NCBI GenBank assembly: GCA_002839675.1 | Contig: PGYM01000002.1 | Location: 101,351 to 165,350, forward strand | Length of the DNA: 64,000 nucleotides | From: Methanomicrobiales archaeon HGW-Methanomicrobiales-1 | Lineage (GTDB): Archaea; Halobacteriota; Methanomicrobia; Methanomicrobiales; Methanospirillaceae | Direction: 5' to 3' | Shown: positions 51,155 through 59,923 of the stretch, piece by piece | Position numbering within the stretch: position 1 is the first letter of the stretch | How the letters are laid out: each line of letters starts with the position of its first letter | Translations under genes and position numbers: made by a program | The notes under the pieces: model-generated | Seen by the model: only the letters and a program-made list of their open reading frames with translations | What the model was told of the DNA's origin: nothing | The model's database searches: none

Positions 51155-51514
51155 ATGGCAACTGCCCGCTGCTGTCCTGCCGACTGCGCCCTGCGAAGTG
51201 ACTGGGAAGATGAACTCCGTGCCGAAAAAGAGATGCTGAACCAAGATACCGTGACGGAATTACACCGGCTCATAAAACTGCTCTCTCACCCGCTCCGTTT
51301 GAAGATCATCCTGATGCTCTTAAAACGGGACCACTGTGTCTGCGAGTTTTTCTATGTCTTTGAAGAACCGCAGAACCTGATCTCCTATAACTTAAAAAAA
51401 CTCAAAGAGGGCGGGCTTATCGAATCTTACTATCGCTCGAATCATAAGATCTACAAGGTAATGGCAGAGACAGAACCGGCTCTTAAACAAATCCTCGGGG
51501 AAGTTAGCAGGTGA
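51155..51514 (+). CDS. ArsR-family metalloregulator 1
   Basis: 119 residues. Winged helix-turn-helix (HPLRLKIILMLLKRDHCVCEF; LISYNLKKLKEGGLIESYYR). The CVC motif in helix 3 (DHCVCEF) and N-terminal cysteines (RCCPADC) are metalloid ligands in ArsR types. Likely represses itself and the divergent DGC gene through site A. Confidence 0.88.
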   Translation: MATARCCPADCALRSDWEDELRAEKEMLNQDTVTELHRLIKLLSHPLRLKIILMLLKRDHCVCEFFYVFEEPQNLISYNLKKLKEGGLIESYYRSNHKIYKVMAETEPALKQILGEVSR

Positions 51515-51666
51515 CCCACAGGATCGGGTCTCATTTCTCCTCTCGAACCAGGTAATTCCCCTTCGCGTCACCGGATCTTTTCAGGCCGGGGCAGAATCAT
51601 CCGGCCTGCGTGAAGTTTCGGATATGATTCCAAGTCTTTTTCTATCCCCTTACAAGTACATTACTC

Positions 51667-52956
51667 ATGGATCCCCTCCTCGCGTTTGCGATCACCCTTG
51701 CCCTCATCACCATGGTCAGCCTGTGGTACCGGATATCCCCGTTCTTTACCCTGATTGGCGGGGCAGTCCTGTTCGGGCTTCTTGCGGGTATGACTCCTGA
51801 CGCGACGATGCTGGGGATCATCGCGGGGATCGGTAAGGTTTTTTCAGCATTTGGCATCATCATCCTCTGCGGGGCAGTTATTGCAAAACTCCTGCAGGAG
51901 CAGCACCAGATCGAAGAGATCGTTACCGATATCCGGCGGTACGTGAAAAACCCGCCGGTGATTGCCGGGGTATCGGGATATCTCCTGTCCGTGCCGATAA
52001 CCTGCTGCATCACCGCGTATATCATGCTCAACCCGATCCTCGACAGCCTTGAAAAAGACAGGACAAGGCGCAACGTACTCCTGTATCTTGCCGCGGTCGG
52101 GGGCATCATCTCCTACGCCCTCATATACCCAACACCGGTTGTCATCCCGCTCTACGAAGCATTCTCCAGGGGAATGAGCCCGTTTTTCTTTGATGCTGTA
52201 TCCATCCCGCTCTCTCTCCTGCTACTGGGAGGAATCCTCCTTTACTTCCGGTTTGTCCATCCGGCTTCTTTCACTACGGAAAGAGATGATGCGTACACTG
52301 CGTCTCCCCCGGGCCAGGAGGTCAACGCGCCGGCCCGGCAGCAGGGAATTCACTGGCGGGCATGGGCTCCCTTTATCGCAATCCTGATCGCGATTCCGGT
52401 AGCTTTTCTTATCCTGCACCTCTCGCAGGTGAGCATGATCAACTTCATCATGCTGGTCGGTGCGGTTACGGCTATTGCCCTTGCTCCTTCAGCAGCACGG
52501 GCACCTGGATTGTCGCAGGGGGCCAAACACGCGGGCCTGATCATCTTTGACATCTGCGGCGCAGGAGCACTCGGTTTTGTCATTGTCAAAAGCGGATTTG
52601 CCCAGATTGCCTTAGGCCAGCTGACCCTGCTGATCCCTATTATCCTCGTGCCGTTCATCCTCGCAGCACTGATCGAGACTGCACAGGGTTCACGGGTGGT
52701 TACTGCCGTGATCACGGCCGAAGTCCTAGCAGGTTCAGCAGTTGTCGGTGCAATCCACCCGCTCCCGCTCATCCTCCTCATCGGTGCCGGGTCATGCGTT
52801 GTATCCTACGTGACCGACCCGTTCTTCTGGCTTGTCCAGCGGACAACCGGGGATGACATCAAAACCGTAGTGAAAAATTACTCGCTGCCCATTGCACTCG
52901 CGGGTGCCGGGATCTTCGTTGTTGCCGTGGCCCTGGAGTACCTGGTCTTCCGGTAA
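51667..52956 (+). CDS. GntP/DUF401-like ion-transporter superfamily permease
   Basis: 429 residues, about twelve hydrophobic helices. FTLIGGAVLFGLLAGMTPDA at the start and LAALIETAQGSRVVTAVITA, plus SYVTDPFFWLVQRTTGDDIK near the end, resemble the gluconate-permease-like group of the IT superfamily. Substrate unknown; perhaps an organic acid. It lies between two arsR genes but with its own 150-base upstream gap, so co-regulation is uncertain. Confidence 0.65.
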   Translation: MDPLLAFAITLALITMVSLWYRISPFFTLIGGAVLFGLLAGMTPDATMLGIIAGIGKVFSAFGIIILCGAVIAKLLQEQHQIEEIVTDIRRYVKNPPVIAGVSGYLLSVPITCCITAYIMLNPILDSLEKDRTRRNVLLYLAAVGGIISYALIYPTPVVIPLYEAFSRGMSPFFFDAVSIPLSLLLLGGILLYFRFVHPASFTTERDDAYTASPPGQEVNAPARQQGIHWRAWAPFIAILIAIPVAFLILHLSQVSMINFIMLVGAVTAIALAPSAARAPGLSQGAKHAGLIIFDICGAGALGFVIVKSGFAQIALGQLTLLIPIILVPFILAALIETAQGSRVVTAVITAEVLAGSAVVGAIHPLPLILLIGAGSCVVSYVTDPFFWLVQRTTGDDIKTVVKNYSLPIALAGAGIFVVAVALEYLVFR

Positions 52957-52990
52957 AAGAGGCAGAACCTGCCGGAAGAACTAGGCAGGG

Positions 52991-53380
52991 TTACCGGAAA
53001 TATTCCCGGCCGGTGTCCGTCAGCGAATAAACAATCCAGTTCCCGTGATACTCCCCTTCGATAAGGCCACCCTCTTTTAAGATATTCAGGTGGTAGGAGA
53101 GCTTGGAACCGGAGAGGCGGGTGAAGCGGTTGATAACGCAGACACAGAGCGGCTGGTCTTTGATGAGATAGAGGATGGTAAGGCGGAGGGGATCTGCCAG
53201 CGCATGATATACCCGGCCCTGTGCCTCAAGTTCCCCGGGAGAAGGGACCCGGTCAGCCAGTGCTTCGAATCCTCCAATCTCATCGAGTTCCTTCTGGATC
53301 TGCTCCGGGATATCCGTCGATTTTGCCGGCAGGGTATCCTTCGGTTGTGTTCCGCAGCAGGATTTTTTCCGTTGTACCAT
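52991..53380 (-). CDS. ArsR-family metalloregulator 2
   Basis: 129 residues. N-terminal SCCGTQ, wHTH with DPLRLTILYLIKDQPLCVCV (CVC metal motif) and SKLSYHLNILKEGGLIEGEY. The start codon lies inside operator site B, so binding would block its own start. Divergent from the metalloid cassette at 53463, which it probably controls. Confidence 0.88.
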   Translation of the reverse strand: MVQRKKSCCGTQPKDTLPAKSTDIPEQIQKELDEIGGFEALADRVPSPGELEAQGRVYHALADPLRLTILYLIKDQPLCVCVINRFTRLSGSKLSYHLNILKEGGLIEGEYHGNWIVYSLTDTGREYFR

Positions 53381-53450
53381 TTCAATTTAATCTGAAATGA
53401 AAAGATATATAACCTTGCCCCGTTCACATTGATTCAACAAAAGTTGAAAT
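53378..53450. promoter_or_regulatory. divergent ArsR promoter with operators B and C
   Basis: Site B is CATTTCAATTTAATCTGAAA followed by TG (53378-53399, arms CATTTCA/TGAAATG). Site C is TTCAACAAAAGTTGAA (53433-53448). Between them is a TATA box GATATATAA (53404-53412) readable on both strands. A plus-strand start site would fall near site C, and a minus-strand start near the arsR ATG, suggesting a leaderless arsR transcript. Confidence 0.6.
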
Positions 53451-53462
53451 GAAGTGAGTATC

Positions 53463-53846
53463 ATGGAAGGACAACAATCAACCTGCAATTGCGGTGCAGA
53501 GAAGAAAACCCGGATTATTTACTCCTGCTCCGGTATCGGATCGAACGTCGGACAACTCGCGAACGCAGCGGCATGCAAGCTCGCCCGTGAGGGGTATGGC
53601 GGCGGTTCGTGCCTTGCCGGTGTTGGCGGGGGCATTGAGAAGCTGGTCAGCGTTGGAAAATCGGCTGATGAGCGGATCGTGATAGACGGTTGTCCGGTTG
53701 CCTGTGCAAAGAAGATCATGGACGACAAAGGCCTCTCAATTGACCGCTACGTGATGATCACCGATCTCGGCATCACAAAAATCCCCGGGCCGGCCTATGA
53801 CGGGGGAGATGTACAGACCGTAGTCAATGCCGTGAAAAACGGATAA
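53463..53846 (+). CDS. DGC-domain putative zinc-binding protein
   Basis: 127 residues. TCNCGAEKK at the start, IIYSCSGIGSNVGQLANAAA, then GYGGGSCLAGVGGG and the naming motif VIDGCPVACAKKIMDD. A second DGC gene lies two genes downstream. First gene of the cassette behind operators B and C. Probably binds a metal or metalloid; function of the family unproven. Confidence 0.85.
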   Translation: MEGQQSTCNCGAEKKTRIIYSCSGIGSNVGQLANAAACKLAREGYGGGSCLAGVGGGIEKLVSVGKSADERIVIDGCPVACAKKIMDDKGLSIDRYVMITDLGITKIPGPAYDGGDVQTVVNAVKNG

Positions 53847-53857
53847 GCGCCGGGATC

Positions 53858-54250
53858 ATGTGCTGCATAAATAACCCAGATGGAGGCCGTCACACAGAGG
53901 TTGTCGCGAACGGACGGACGGTCCCCACGGCCAGCCTGCCTTGGAACCCGCACCCGAAGTTTGCCGGGGTCTCGTTAAAACACTTCGTAACGGGAAAGGA
54001 CACCGGGGGCAGGCTCAGCCTCCACCATGTCCGGATCGATCCCGGCTGCACTATCGGCGACCACGCCCATGCCGGGCAGATTGAGATCCATGACGTGATC
54101 GCGGGAAACGGGACCTGCACGCTGGAAAGCAGTGTCATCCCGTACGCTCCCGGCATCGTCGGGGTAATGCCAGCGGACCGGGTGCACCGGATCAACGCAG
54201 GAGACGGCGGCCTGCTCCTGCTCGCAACGTTCTCTCCGCCACTCGTGTGA
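53858..54250 (+). CDS. cupin-domain protein
   Basis: 130 residues. The cupin metal motif is visible: PGCTIGDHAHAGQIEIHDVI (HxH...E...H pattern) and VMPADRVHRINAGDGG. The N-terminus MCCINNPDGGRH has a Cys pair. Small single-domain cupin between two DGC genes; substrate unknown. Confidence 0.8.
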   Translation: MCCINNPDGGRHTEVVANGRTVPTASLPWNPHPKFAGVSLKHFVTGKDTGGRLSLHHVRIDPGCTIGDHAHAGQIEIHDVIAGNGTCTLESSVIPYAPGIVGVMPADRVHRINAGDGGLLLLATFSPPLV

Positions 54251-54257
54251 GGAAACC

Positions 54258-54602
54258 ATGATTGTGCTTGTAACCTGTTCGGGAATATCAAACACCGGTA
54301 AACTAACCACGCAGGCCGCATGTTCCCTGATGCAGAGGCGGCCGGGCCGGTTCCAGTGGACGCATGTCAAGAAATCCGCTGCATCTCTGGAAGAAGAATG
54401 CAGGGGTGGGGAACAGATCATCGTCATTGACGGGTGCAAAGACTGCTGTGCCGGAAAAAAACTCGGGGCAACGAATATCACCCCTCATATCCATATCATC
54501 ACAACCGATCTCGGCATTGAAAAGAACGGGATGGCTGATGTGCAGTACCAGGAAATTGAACGGGTGGTTGCCGCCATACAGGGCGCACTATCCGGGGAGT
54601 AA
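54258..54602 (+). CDS. DGC-domain putative zinc-binding protein, second in cassette
   Basis: 114 residues. LVTCSGISNTGKLTTQAACS, VIDGCKDCCAGKKLGA and ITTDLGIEKNG parallel the gene at 53463 (CSGIGSNVGQ, VIDGCPVACAKK, ITDLGITKI). Four bases separate it from the permease gene, so the two may work together. Confidence 0.85.
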   Translation: MIVLVTCSGISNTGKLTTQAACSLMQRRPGRFQWTHVKKSAASLEEECRGGEQIIVIDGCKDCCAGKKLGATNITPHIHIITTDLGIEKNGMADVQYQEIERVVAAIQGALSGE

Positions 54603-54605
54603 ATC

Positions 54606-55565
54606 ATGCAGGACTATTTACAACTCTTTGCGGACTGGCTGACCTATACGATCTTCGGGCTTGTCCCGACCACCCCGCTCGCATCTTCCGTGGACTTCTT
54701 TGTCTACGACACGATCAAGGTCACGCTCATGCTCGCGGTGATCGTCTTTGCTGTCGGCATTGTCCGTACCTACATCACACCGCAGAAAGTGAAGAAATGG
54801 GTGGGGGGACGCACCGAAGGAGTGGGCAACGTGGTCGCAGCCCTTCTTGGCATTCCCACGCCGTTCTGCTCCTGCTCGGCCGTTCCGCTCTTCATCGGCT
54901 TTGTGGAATCCGGCGTACCGCTCGGCATCACCTTCTCGTTTCTTATCGCATCGCCGCTGATCAACGAGATTGCCGCCGCCATGCTGCTCGCCATGTTCGG
55001 CTGGCAGATCGCCTTAATCTATATCGTCTCCGGTCTCGTCATCGCAATCGTGGCCGGCATCATCATCGGGCGCCTCCATCTCGAAGGCGAGGTTGAGGAG
55101 TTCGTGTACAAGTGCAAGATGCACGATCAGCCGGATAAGGAGATGACGGGAAAGGAACGGATCGACTTTGGTATCAGCGAATCAAAGAGCATCACGCTCA
55201 AAGTATTGCCGTATATCATCATCGGTATCGCCATCGGTGCAATCATCCACGGATATGCCCCGGCAGATTTCCTGGTCAACATCGCCGGACCGGGCAACCC
55301 GCTCGCGGTCCCGATTGCGGTACTGGTCGGCGTCCCGCTTTACTCCAATGCAGCTGGCATGATCCCCATCATGGAAGTGCTTACCGCAAAAGGTATGGCA
55401 ATGGGAACCGCCCTTGCGTTCATGATGTCGGTCATCGGTCTCTCGCTACCGGAGATGATCATTCTCAGAAAAGTGGTCAAGATCAAACTGCTCGCCGTAT
55501 TTGCAGGCATCCTGTTCATCTCATTCACGCTGACGGGCTACCTGTTTAATGCGATTCTGGGTTAA
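54606..55565 (+). CDS. ArsP/COG0701-type permease
   Basis: 319 residues, about eight helices in two repeats. LLGIPTPFCSCSAVPLFIGF has the conserved FCSCS cysteines of the family that exports organoarsenicals or soft metals. VPLYSNAAGMIPIMEVL is the matching motif in the second half. A soluble loop (residues 160-190) separates the halves. Substrate could be a methylated or thiolated metalloid. Confidence 0.85.
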   Translation: MQDYLQLFADWLTYTIFGLVPTTPLASSVDFFVYDTIKVTLMLAVIVFAVGIVRTYITPQKVKKWVGGRTEGVGNVVAALLGIPTPFCSCSAVPLFIGFVESGVPLGITFSFLIASPLINEIAAAMLLAMFGWQIALIYIVSGLVIAIVAGIIIGRLHLEGEVEEFVYKCKMHDQPDKEMTGKERIDFGISESKSITLKVLPYIIIGIAIGAIIHGYAPADFLVNIAGPGNPLAVPIAVLVGVPLYSNAAGMIPIMEVLTAKGMAMGTALAFMMSVIGLSLPEMIILRKVVKIKLLAVFAGILFISFTLTGYLFNAILG

Positions 55566-55587
55566 CCTATTGATCGGAAACATTTCC

Positions 55588-56022
55588 ATGACAAAATCTG
55601 ACGACGCCTATGCCAGCTTCATGAGCAGGTTCACCTGCTCATCAGCTGTTTTCTCTGCATATTCCAATGAACTGGGTCTGGATCCTGATACGGCAAAGAA
55701 GATCGCGTGCGGTTTCGGGGCCGGGATATCAAAGACCGGCAATATCTGCGGTGCGGTCTCCGGGGCACTCATGGTGATCGGACTGAAATACGGCAAGACA
55801 CGGGCAGACGATGAAGCTGCAACCGAGAAGACCCGGGCGCGGGTCAGGGAATTCATCCGTGAGTTTACCGAAAAGAACGGATCCGTGAACTGCACGGAGT
55901 TGCTCGGCTATGATCTGAGCGATCCGGAAGCGTTCTCTGCAGCAAAGGACAGCGGCCTGTTCATGACGAAATGCCCGGCACTTGTCCGGGATTCTGCAGA
56001 TATCCTGGAAAAGATACTCTGA
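55588..56022 (+). CDS. C_GCAxxG_C_C family redox-active protein
   Basis: 144 residues from ATG 55588; the frame extends upstream into the permease gene and is not used there. [31 protein letters not shown] and [11 protein letters not shown] give the spaced C...GAG...C...C pattern, although the usual GCA is GAG here. The family is thought to be redox active or selenium/sulfur linked. Fifth gene of the cassette. Confidence 0.82.
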   Translation: MTKSDDAYASFMSRFTCSSAVFSAYSNELGLDPDTAKKIACGFGAGISKTGNICGAVSGALMVIGLKYGKTRADDEAATEKTRARVREFIREFTEKNGSVNCTELLGYDLSDPEAFSAAKDSGLFMTKCPALVRDSADILEKIL

Positions 56023-56044
56023 TAGTATAGAGGGTGAAAAACGC

Positions 56045-57124
56045 ATGAAACCAGACAAACAACTCTCTTTTCTTGACCGCTACCTGACCCTCTGGATCTT
56101 CCTTGCCATGGCAGCCGGTATCGCCATCGGGTACTTCTCACCTGCCGTACCGGCCCTGATCACCGGCCTCTCGGTCGGCACCACCTCGATCCCGATTGCA
56201 GTCGGGCTCATCCTGATGATGTACCCGCCGCTTGCAAAGGTGAAGTACGAGGAACTGGGAAAGGTGTTCCAGAACACGAAAGTGCTCGGTCTTTCGGTTG
56301 TCCAGAACTGGATTGTCGGCCCGGTGCTGATGTTTGCGCTTGCGGTCATCTTCCTCCGCGACCAGCCGCTTTTCATGTACGGCCTGATCCTCGTGGGGAT
56401 CGCCCGCTGTATCGCGATGGTGATCGTCTGGAACGATCTTGCGGAAGGCGACTGCGAGTACTGTGCCGCAATCGTGGGGATGAACTCGCTCTTCCAGGTA
56501 TTCTTCTACTCGGTCTATGCCTGGTTCTTCATCACGTACCTGCCGCCCCTGCTCGGCATCGGGACCGGTTCTGAAGTCTCGATCACGATGCTCCAGATTG
56601 CGGAGAGTGTCTTTATCTACCTCGGCATCCCGTTCATCGCCGGCATGGTCACGCGGTATGCCCTGCTCCGCGTAAAATCAAAGGCATGGTACGAGCAGGT
56701 CTTCATCCCGAAGATCTCGCCGATCACGCTTGTCGCACTTCTCTTTACGATCATCGTGATGTTCTCGCTCAAGGGCGAGTATATCGTGAATGTGCCCTTC
56801 GACGTGGTCCGTATCGCCATCCCGCTGCTCTGCTACTTTGTCATCATGTTCTTCGTGAGTTTCTGGATGTCCCACCGTCTCGGGATCGATTACGCAAAGT
56901 CGGCTTCGCTCTCGTTCACCGCCGCGTCCAACAACTTCGAGCTCGCGATTGCGGTTGCCATCGCGGTCTTTGGCATCGCCTCACCTGCGGCATTTGCCAC
57001 GGTCATAGGCCCGCTCGTCGAAGTGCCGGTGCTGATCGGGCTCGTGAATGTCTCGCTCTGGATCCGGGAGAGATGGTACGGGGGCAACGCGGGTTCGTGC
57101 ACTATGGAATGCACGCAGCCCTGA
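56045..57124 (+). CDS. acr3: ACR3-family arsenite efflux permease
   Basis: 359 residues, ten helices. [28 protein letters not shown], cut as [19 protein letters not shown], contains the essential Cys of ACR3. [20 protein letters not shown] is the helix-9 motif with the key Glu. Exports As(III) using the ion gradient. Ends with the cysteine-bearing tail [10 protein letters not shown]. Last gene of the ArsR-controlled cassette; no arsC is nearby. Confidence 0.93.
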   Translation: MKPDKQLSFLDRYLTLWIFLAMAAGIAIGYFSPAVPALITGLSVGTTSIPIAVGLILMMYPPLAKVKYEELGKVFQNTKVLGLSVVQNWIVGPVLMFALAVIFLRDQPLFMYGLILVGIARCIAMVIVWNDLAEGDCEYCAAIVGMNSLFQVFFYSVYAWFFITYLPPLLGIGTGSEVSITMLQIAESVFIYLGIPFIAGMVTRYALLRVKSKAWYEQVFIPKISPITLVALLFTIIVMFSLKGEYIVNVPFDVVRIAIPLLCYFVIMFFVSFWMSHRLGIDYAKSASLSFTAASNNFELAIAVAIAVFGIASPAAFATVIGPLVEVPVLIGLVNVSLWIRERWYGGNAGSCTMECTQP

Positions 57125-57357
57125 TTTGAGAGAAAAACGGGGGATGTCAACCGGCAGATGGGTTTGACAGGACATTTGCCCTGATTCCTTTTTTTAAAGT
57201 CGCGGCAGGGGAGGGGGATAAGATGGGGGATATTTCCCGTCGTGCACTGCATCATCACCGGGCGCTGTCTTCAGCACGCAGCGATCTGGAGATCGTGCCA
57301 ATGGGAAAGCTAATAACCCTTCAGCGGGATTTCCTCATTACGAAGCGGAGCATAAGT

Positions 57358-58431
57358 ATGAAAAATCCCGGAACCCCCGTATACCACCCGGTCAGCCTTA
57401 ACCGGGATTATCTTGCCGGAAAAATGCTGGACCGGTACGCAGAAGCACATCCCAAAACCTGGCAGGCATTCAGTCCTCACCGCAGGACACGTATCCGGGC
57501 AGAGTTCATGGATATGATCGGGAGTCTCCAGGAATCGCTGGCAACCGGCAGCCCGGCCTTTCTCATCGATTATACCTGCCACCAGCAGTCCCGCTTTGCT
57601 GCCCGGCACCTTCCCGGGGAACTGGCTGTTTCCTACCTCGGGGTTCTCAAGGATATTCTCGCGCAGGAACTGCCCCCGGACTATAGGGAGCATGTCGGCG
57701 CTTTTGTCAAAAAGGCAGTTTCTGCCCTGAAATCGCCTGCAAAAAGCGACCCGTGTATGGCCCCTGAGACTTCGCTGTCCACGGTTGCCCGATCATTCCT
57801 TGATGCAATCCTTGCAGCAGACCGGGACCGGGCCGATGCGATCATCGATGAAGCACTCGCATCAGGCACCACGGTTCACGACATCTATCTCGGGGTCTTC
57901 CAGCCGGTGCTCAGGGAAACCGGAAAACTCTGGCAGCAGAACGAGGCAACTGTTGCGCAGGAGCATTACGTTACCGGAACCATTCACCAGATCATGGGTC
58001 GTATGCATGACCGGGTCGCTGGTTCAGGCAGGAAGATAACGCAGAAAAAATCGGTTGTTGCTGCCAGTGTCGGGGAAGAACTCCACGATATCGGGATCCG
58101 CATGGTGGCGGATTTCTTCGAAATGGACGGCTGGGAGGTGTATTACACTGGGGCAAACACACCGGTAAAATGTATCCTTGATGCGGTAAAGGACCGGAAG
58201 GCCGATGCGGTCGCCCTCTCGATTACCATGCCATCCCGCCTCCCCGATGTCCAGTACCTGATCCGGTCGCTCCGGGCGGATGCAGGTACGGCACACGTGA
58301 AGATCATCATCGGGGGGTACCCGTTTGCCATCCTCCCGGACCTCTGGAAACAGGTCGGGGCCGATTCATATGCAGCGGGAGCGGATGACGCGGTTGCCAC
58401 TGCAAACCGGCTTATTGCGGGTAAGCGGTAG
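57358..58431 (+). CDS. cobalamin-binding sensor-like protein with CarH-type motifs
   Basis: 357 residues from ATG 57358 (GGAG about nine bases upstream); earlier in-frame ATGs at 57223 and 57301 exist. Residues 1-130 are a helical domain resembling RsbR-type N-terminal sensor domains. Residues 140-225 are a B12-binding four-helix cap with the W-x9-EH motif (Trp192, Glu202-His203). Residues 227-355 are the Rossmann B12 domain with E241-x-H243-xx-G246, then SITMPSR and GGYPF. W-x9-EH plus ExHxxG is the hallmark of CarH-type light-sensing AdoCbl proteins; methyltransferase corrinoid proteins normally use DxHxxG. No DNA-binding domain and no methyltransferase neighbour. Confidence 0.82.
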   Translation: MKNPGTPVYHPVSLNRDYLAGKMLDRYAEAHPKTWQAFSPHRRTRIRAEFMDMIGSLQESLATGSPAFLIDYTCHQQSRFAARHLPGELAVSYLGVLKDILAQELPPDYREHVGAFVKKAVSALKSPAKSDPCMAPETSLSTVARSFLDAILAADRDRADAIIDEALASGTTVHDIYLGVFQPVLRETGKLWQQNEATVAQEHYVTGTIHQIMGRMHDRVAGSGRKITQKKSVVAASVGEELHDIGIRMVADFFEMDGWEVYYTGANTPVKCILDAVKDRKADAVALSITMPSRLPDVQYLIRSLRADAGTAHVKIIIGGYPFAILPDLWKQVGADSYAAGADDAVATANRLIAGKR

Positions 58432-58497
58432 ACGGAAACACCGGTATATACAGTCTGCGGGTTACCGGGAGGAACACGGCCTTTTTTAAAAAAACGG

Positions 58498-58773
58498 TCA
58501 CCAAACAACCCGGAAGTAGTGGAATTCTTCAGTAGCGGGACTGTTCCTGACCGCGATATCCTCGACTTTTATTACGGGATTATCCCGGGCACGGGCAAGA
58601 CGGACAAAATCGGCAAGGGATGCAGGAGAACTCTCGGCTACCATCTCCACGGTGCCGTCGGGAAGGTTCCTGACGTACCCGTGCACACCGGTTGCCTGGG
58701 CACAATTCGAAACAAAGTGCCGGTATCCTACTCCCTGGACCTTCCCCTTTGCTACGGCGGTGATCCGCTCCAT
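58498..58773 (-). CDS. acyP: acylphosphatase
   Basis: 91 residues. VAKGKVQGVGYRHFVSNCAQ contains the GxVQGVGYR motif with the catalytic Arg, and VHGYVRNLPDGTVEMVAE the catalytic Asn (RNLPDG). Hydrolyses acyl phosphates. It stands alone, convergent to the cobalamin protein gene, with a TATA-like ATATATTT (58771-58779) at its own start. Confidence 0.93.
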   Translation of the reverse strand: MERITAVAKGKVQGVGYRHFVSNCAQATGVHGYVRNLPDGTVEMVAESSPASLADFVRLARARDNPVIKVEDIAVRNSPATEEFHYFRVVW

Positions 58774-59110
58774 ATATATTTCCTGACCCGGGGTGTTTTA
58801 TAGTTTGGGAAATTGATTCCGGGAGTTCTGCGGGTTCTGATACAGAGCAGCGAAATGGGGGGTCCTGTGCTGAGGGGGGGCATCCCTCCACCCCACAATC
58901 AGGCCCCCATCCAGGCCCTGCTTCCTCCGGATCGGGATCACTCCAATAATCAACCGGTTGTGATGCAAAAGAACACCCGGTAATTGCCGGAACGCACCAC
59001 TTCGCACCGTGATCTGGTGCACTAACCATTTCCTGCTGAACAGATTATTTCAGGATTTTTCCAACCGTAGTGTCTTTTTGTATGCAAAGTGCGGTTCAAA
59101 AATAAAAATT

Positions 59111-59220
59111 AAGGTTTGATTAAAATTTTAAAACCAAGGTTTGATTAATTTTTTTTGAGCAAGGTTCGATTTAAAAATAAAAATCGAAGTCCGATTGTAA
59201 TTTTAAAATCAGGGTTTGAT
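59111..59220. repeat. 25-bp tandem repeat block 1
   Basis: Four or five adjacent units of about 25 bases starting AAGGTTTGATT, AAGGTTTGATT, AAGGTTCGATT and AAGTCCGATT, with ends AAAATTTTAAAACC, AATTTTTTTTGAGC, TAAAAATAAAAATCG and GTAATTTTAAAATC. Units two to four reproduce the A-B-C order seen in block 2. Confidence 0.75.
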
Positions 59221-59481
59221 TGATCCGGTAAAGGATTTCGAACGCGATCGTGATCGCCATGAAAACAATTTGAGCAAGGTCTGGTTGATCCGACTAAGCA
59301 GCCCAAAGTACTGTTTTGGTGAGATCCCGGAATACGTTTACGTCTGAAGGGTGGACATATTTTCTCCCATTTTGAATTCCGTGGCCTTGAAAGTGATCGC
59401 CTTTGAACATTTCCAGGCAGAGTCTGGTTGATCTGCAAACGGCTTTCAAGCAGGGTCCGGGGGTCGATTGAAAATTTCCGG

Positions 59482-59695
59482 GCAAGGTTTGATTTATTTT
59501 TTTAAAGCAAGATCCGGTTAAAAATTAAAAATCAAAGCTTGATTGAAATTTTAAAATCAAGGTTCGATTAATTTTTTTAAAACAAGGTCTGGTTTAAAAA
59601 TAAAAATCAAAGTCCGGTTGTAATTTTAAAATCAAGGTTTGATTGAAAAATAAAATTCAAAGGGTGATTAAAAAAAATTTGAGCAGGGTCCGGGT
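59482..59695. repeat. 25-bp tandem repeat block 2 with 75-bp higher-order period
   Basis: Eight or nine contiguous 25-base units, consensus AAGGTYYGRTT followed by an A/T-only half and a closing GC, TC or AC. Three unit types alternate: A (ends TTATTTTTTTAAAGC or TAATTTTTTTAAAAC), B (ends AAAAATAAAAATC) and C (ends GAAATTTTAAAATC or GTAATTTTAAAATC). The order A-B-C, A-B-C gives a 75-bp super-repeat. There are no spacers, so it is not a CRISPR array. Confidence 0.8.
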
Positions 59696-59923
59696 TGAAA
59701 CACATTCTAAGTTAGCGGGTGGTGCAGTGAGTGGTGCAGTTGATACTATTTTGATGGACCAGGCCAGGTATCCTCAGCCTCCCGCTCAAAGAGTGCACCA
59801 GTACTGTTAACGATATCATATGATTCGCTGGGGGGGCCTTTCATCACTAATCAAAAGCGATCCAAATCCTACCTGTTTTTATTGTCCCCTGCAAGAATAT
59901 CATAAAAAGAACGGGGAAAACCC

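Larger units (their letters stand above)
58774..59923. other. 1.15-kb non-coding region with AT-rich tandem repeats
   Basis: No gene is supported. 58800-59040 is ordinary-looking DNA with G-rich tracts (GGGGGG twice). 59100-59220 and 59482-59695 hold a 25-bp degenerate tandem repeat. 59221-59480 contains scattered relics (AAGGTCTGGTTGATCC, AGAGTCTGGTTGATCT). After 59700 there is a short direct repeat (GGTGGTGCAGTGAGTGGTGCA). Confidence 0.6.

Noticed and set aside
58580..59029. 149-codon minus-strand frame over and upstream of acylphosphatase
   Set aside because: It overlaps acyP in another frame and the upstream part is low complexity; acyP is well supported.
59111..59695. Possible CRISPR array
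   Set aside because: The 25-bp units are contiguous and degenerate, with no unique spacers, and no cas genes are in the window.
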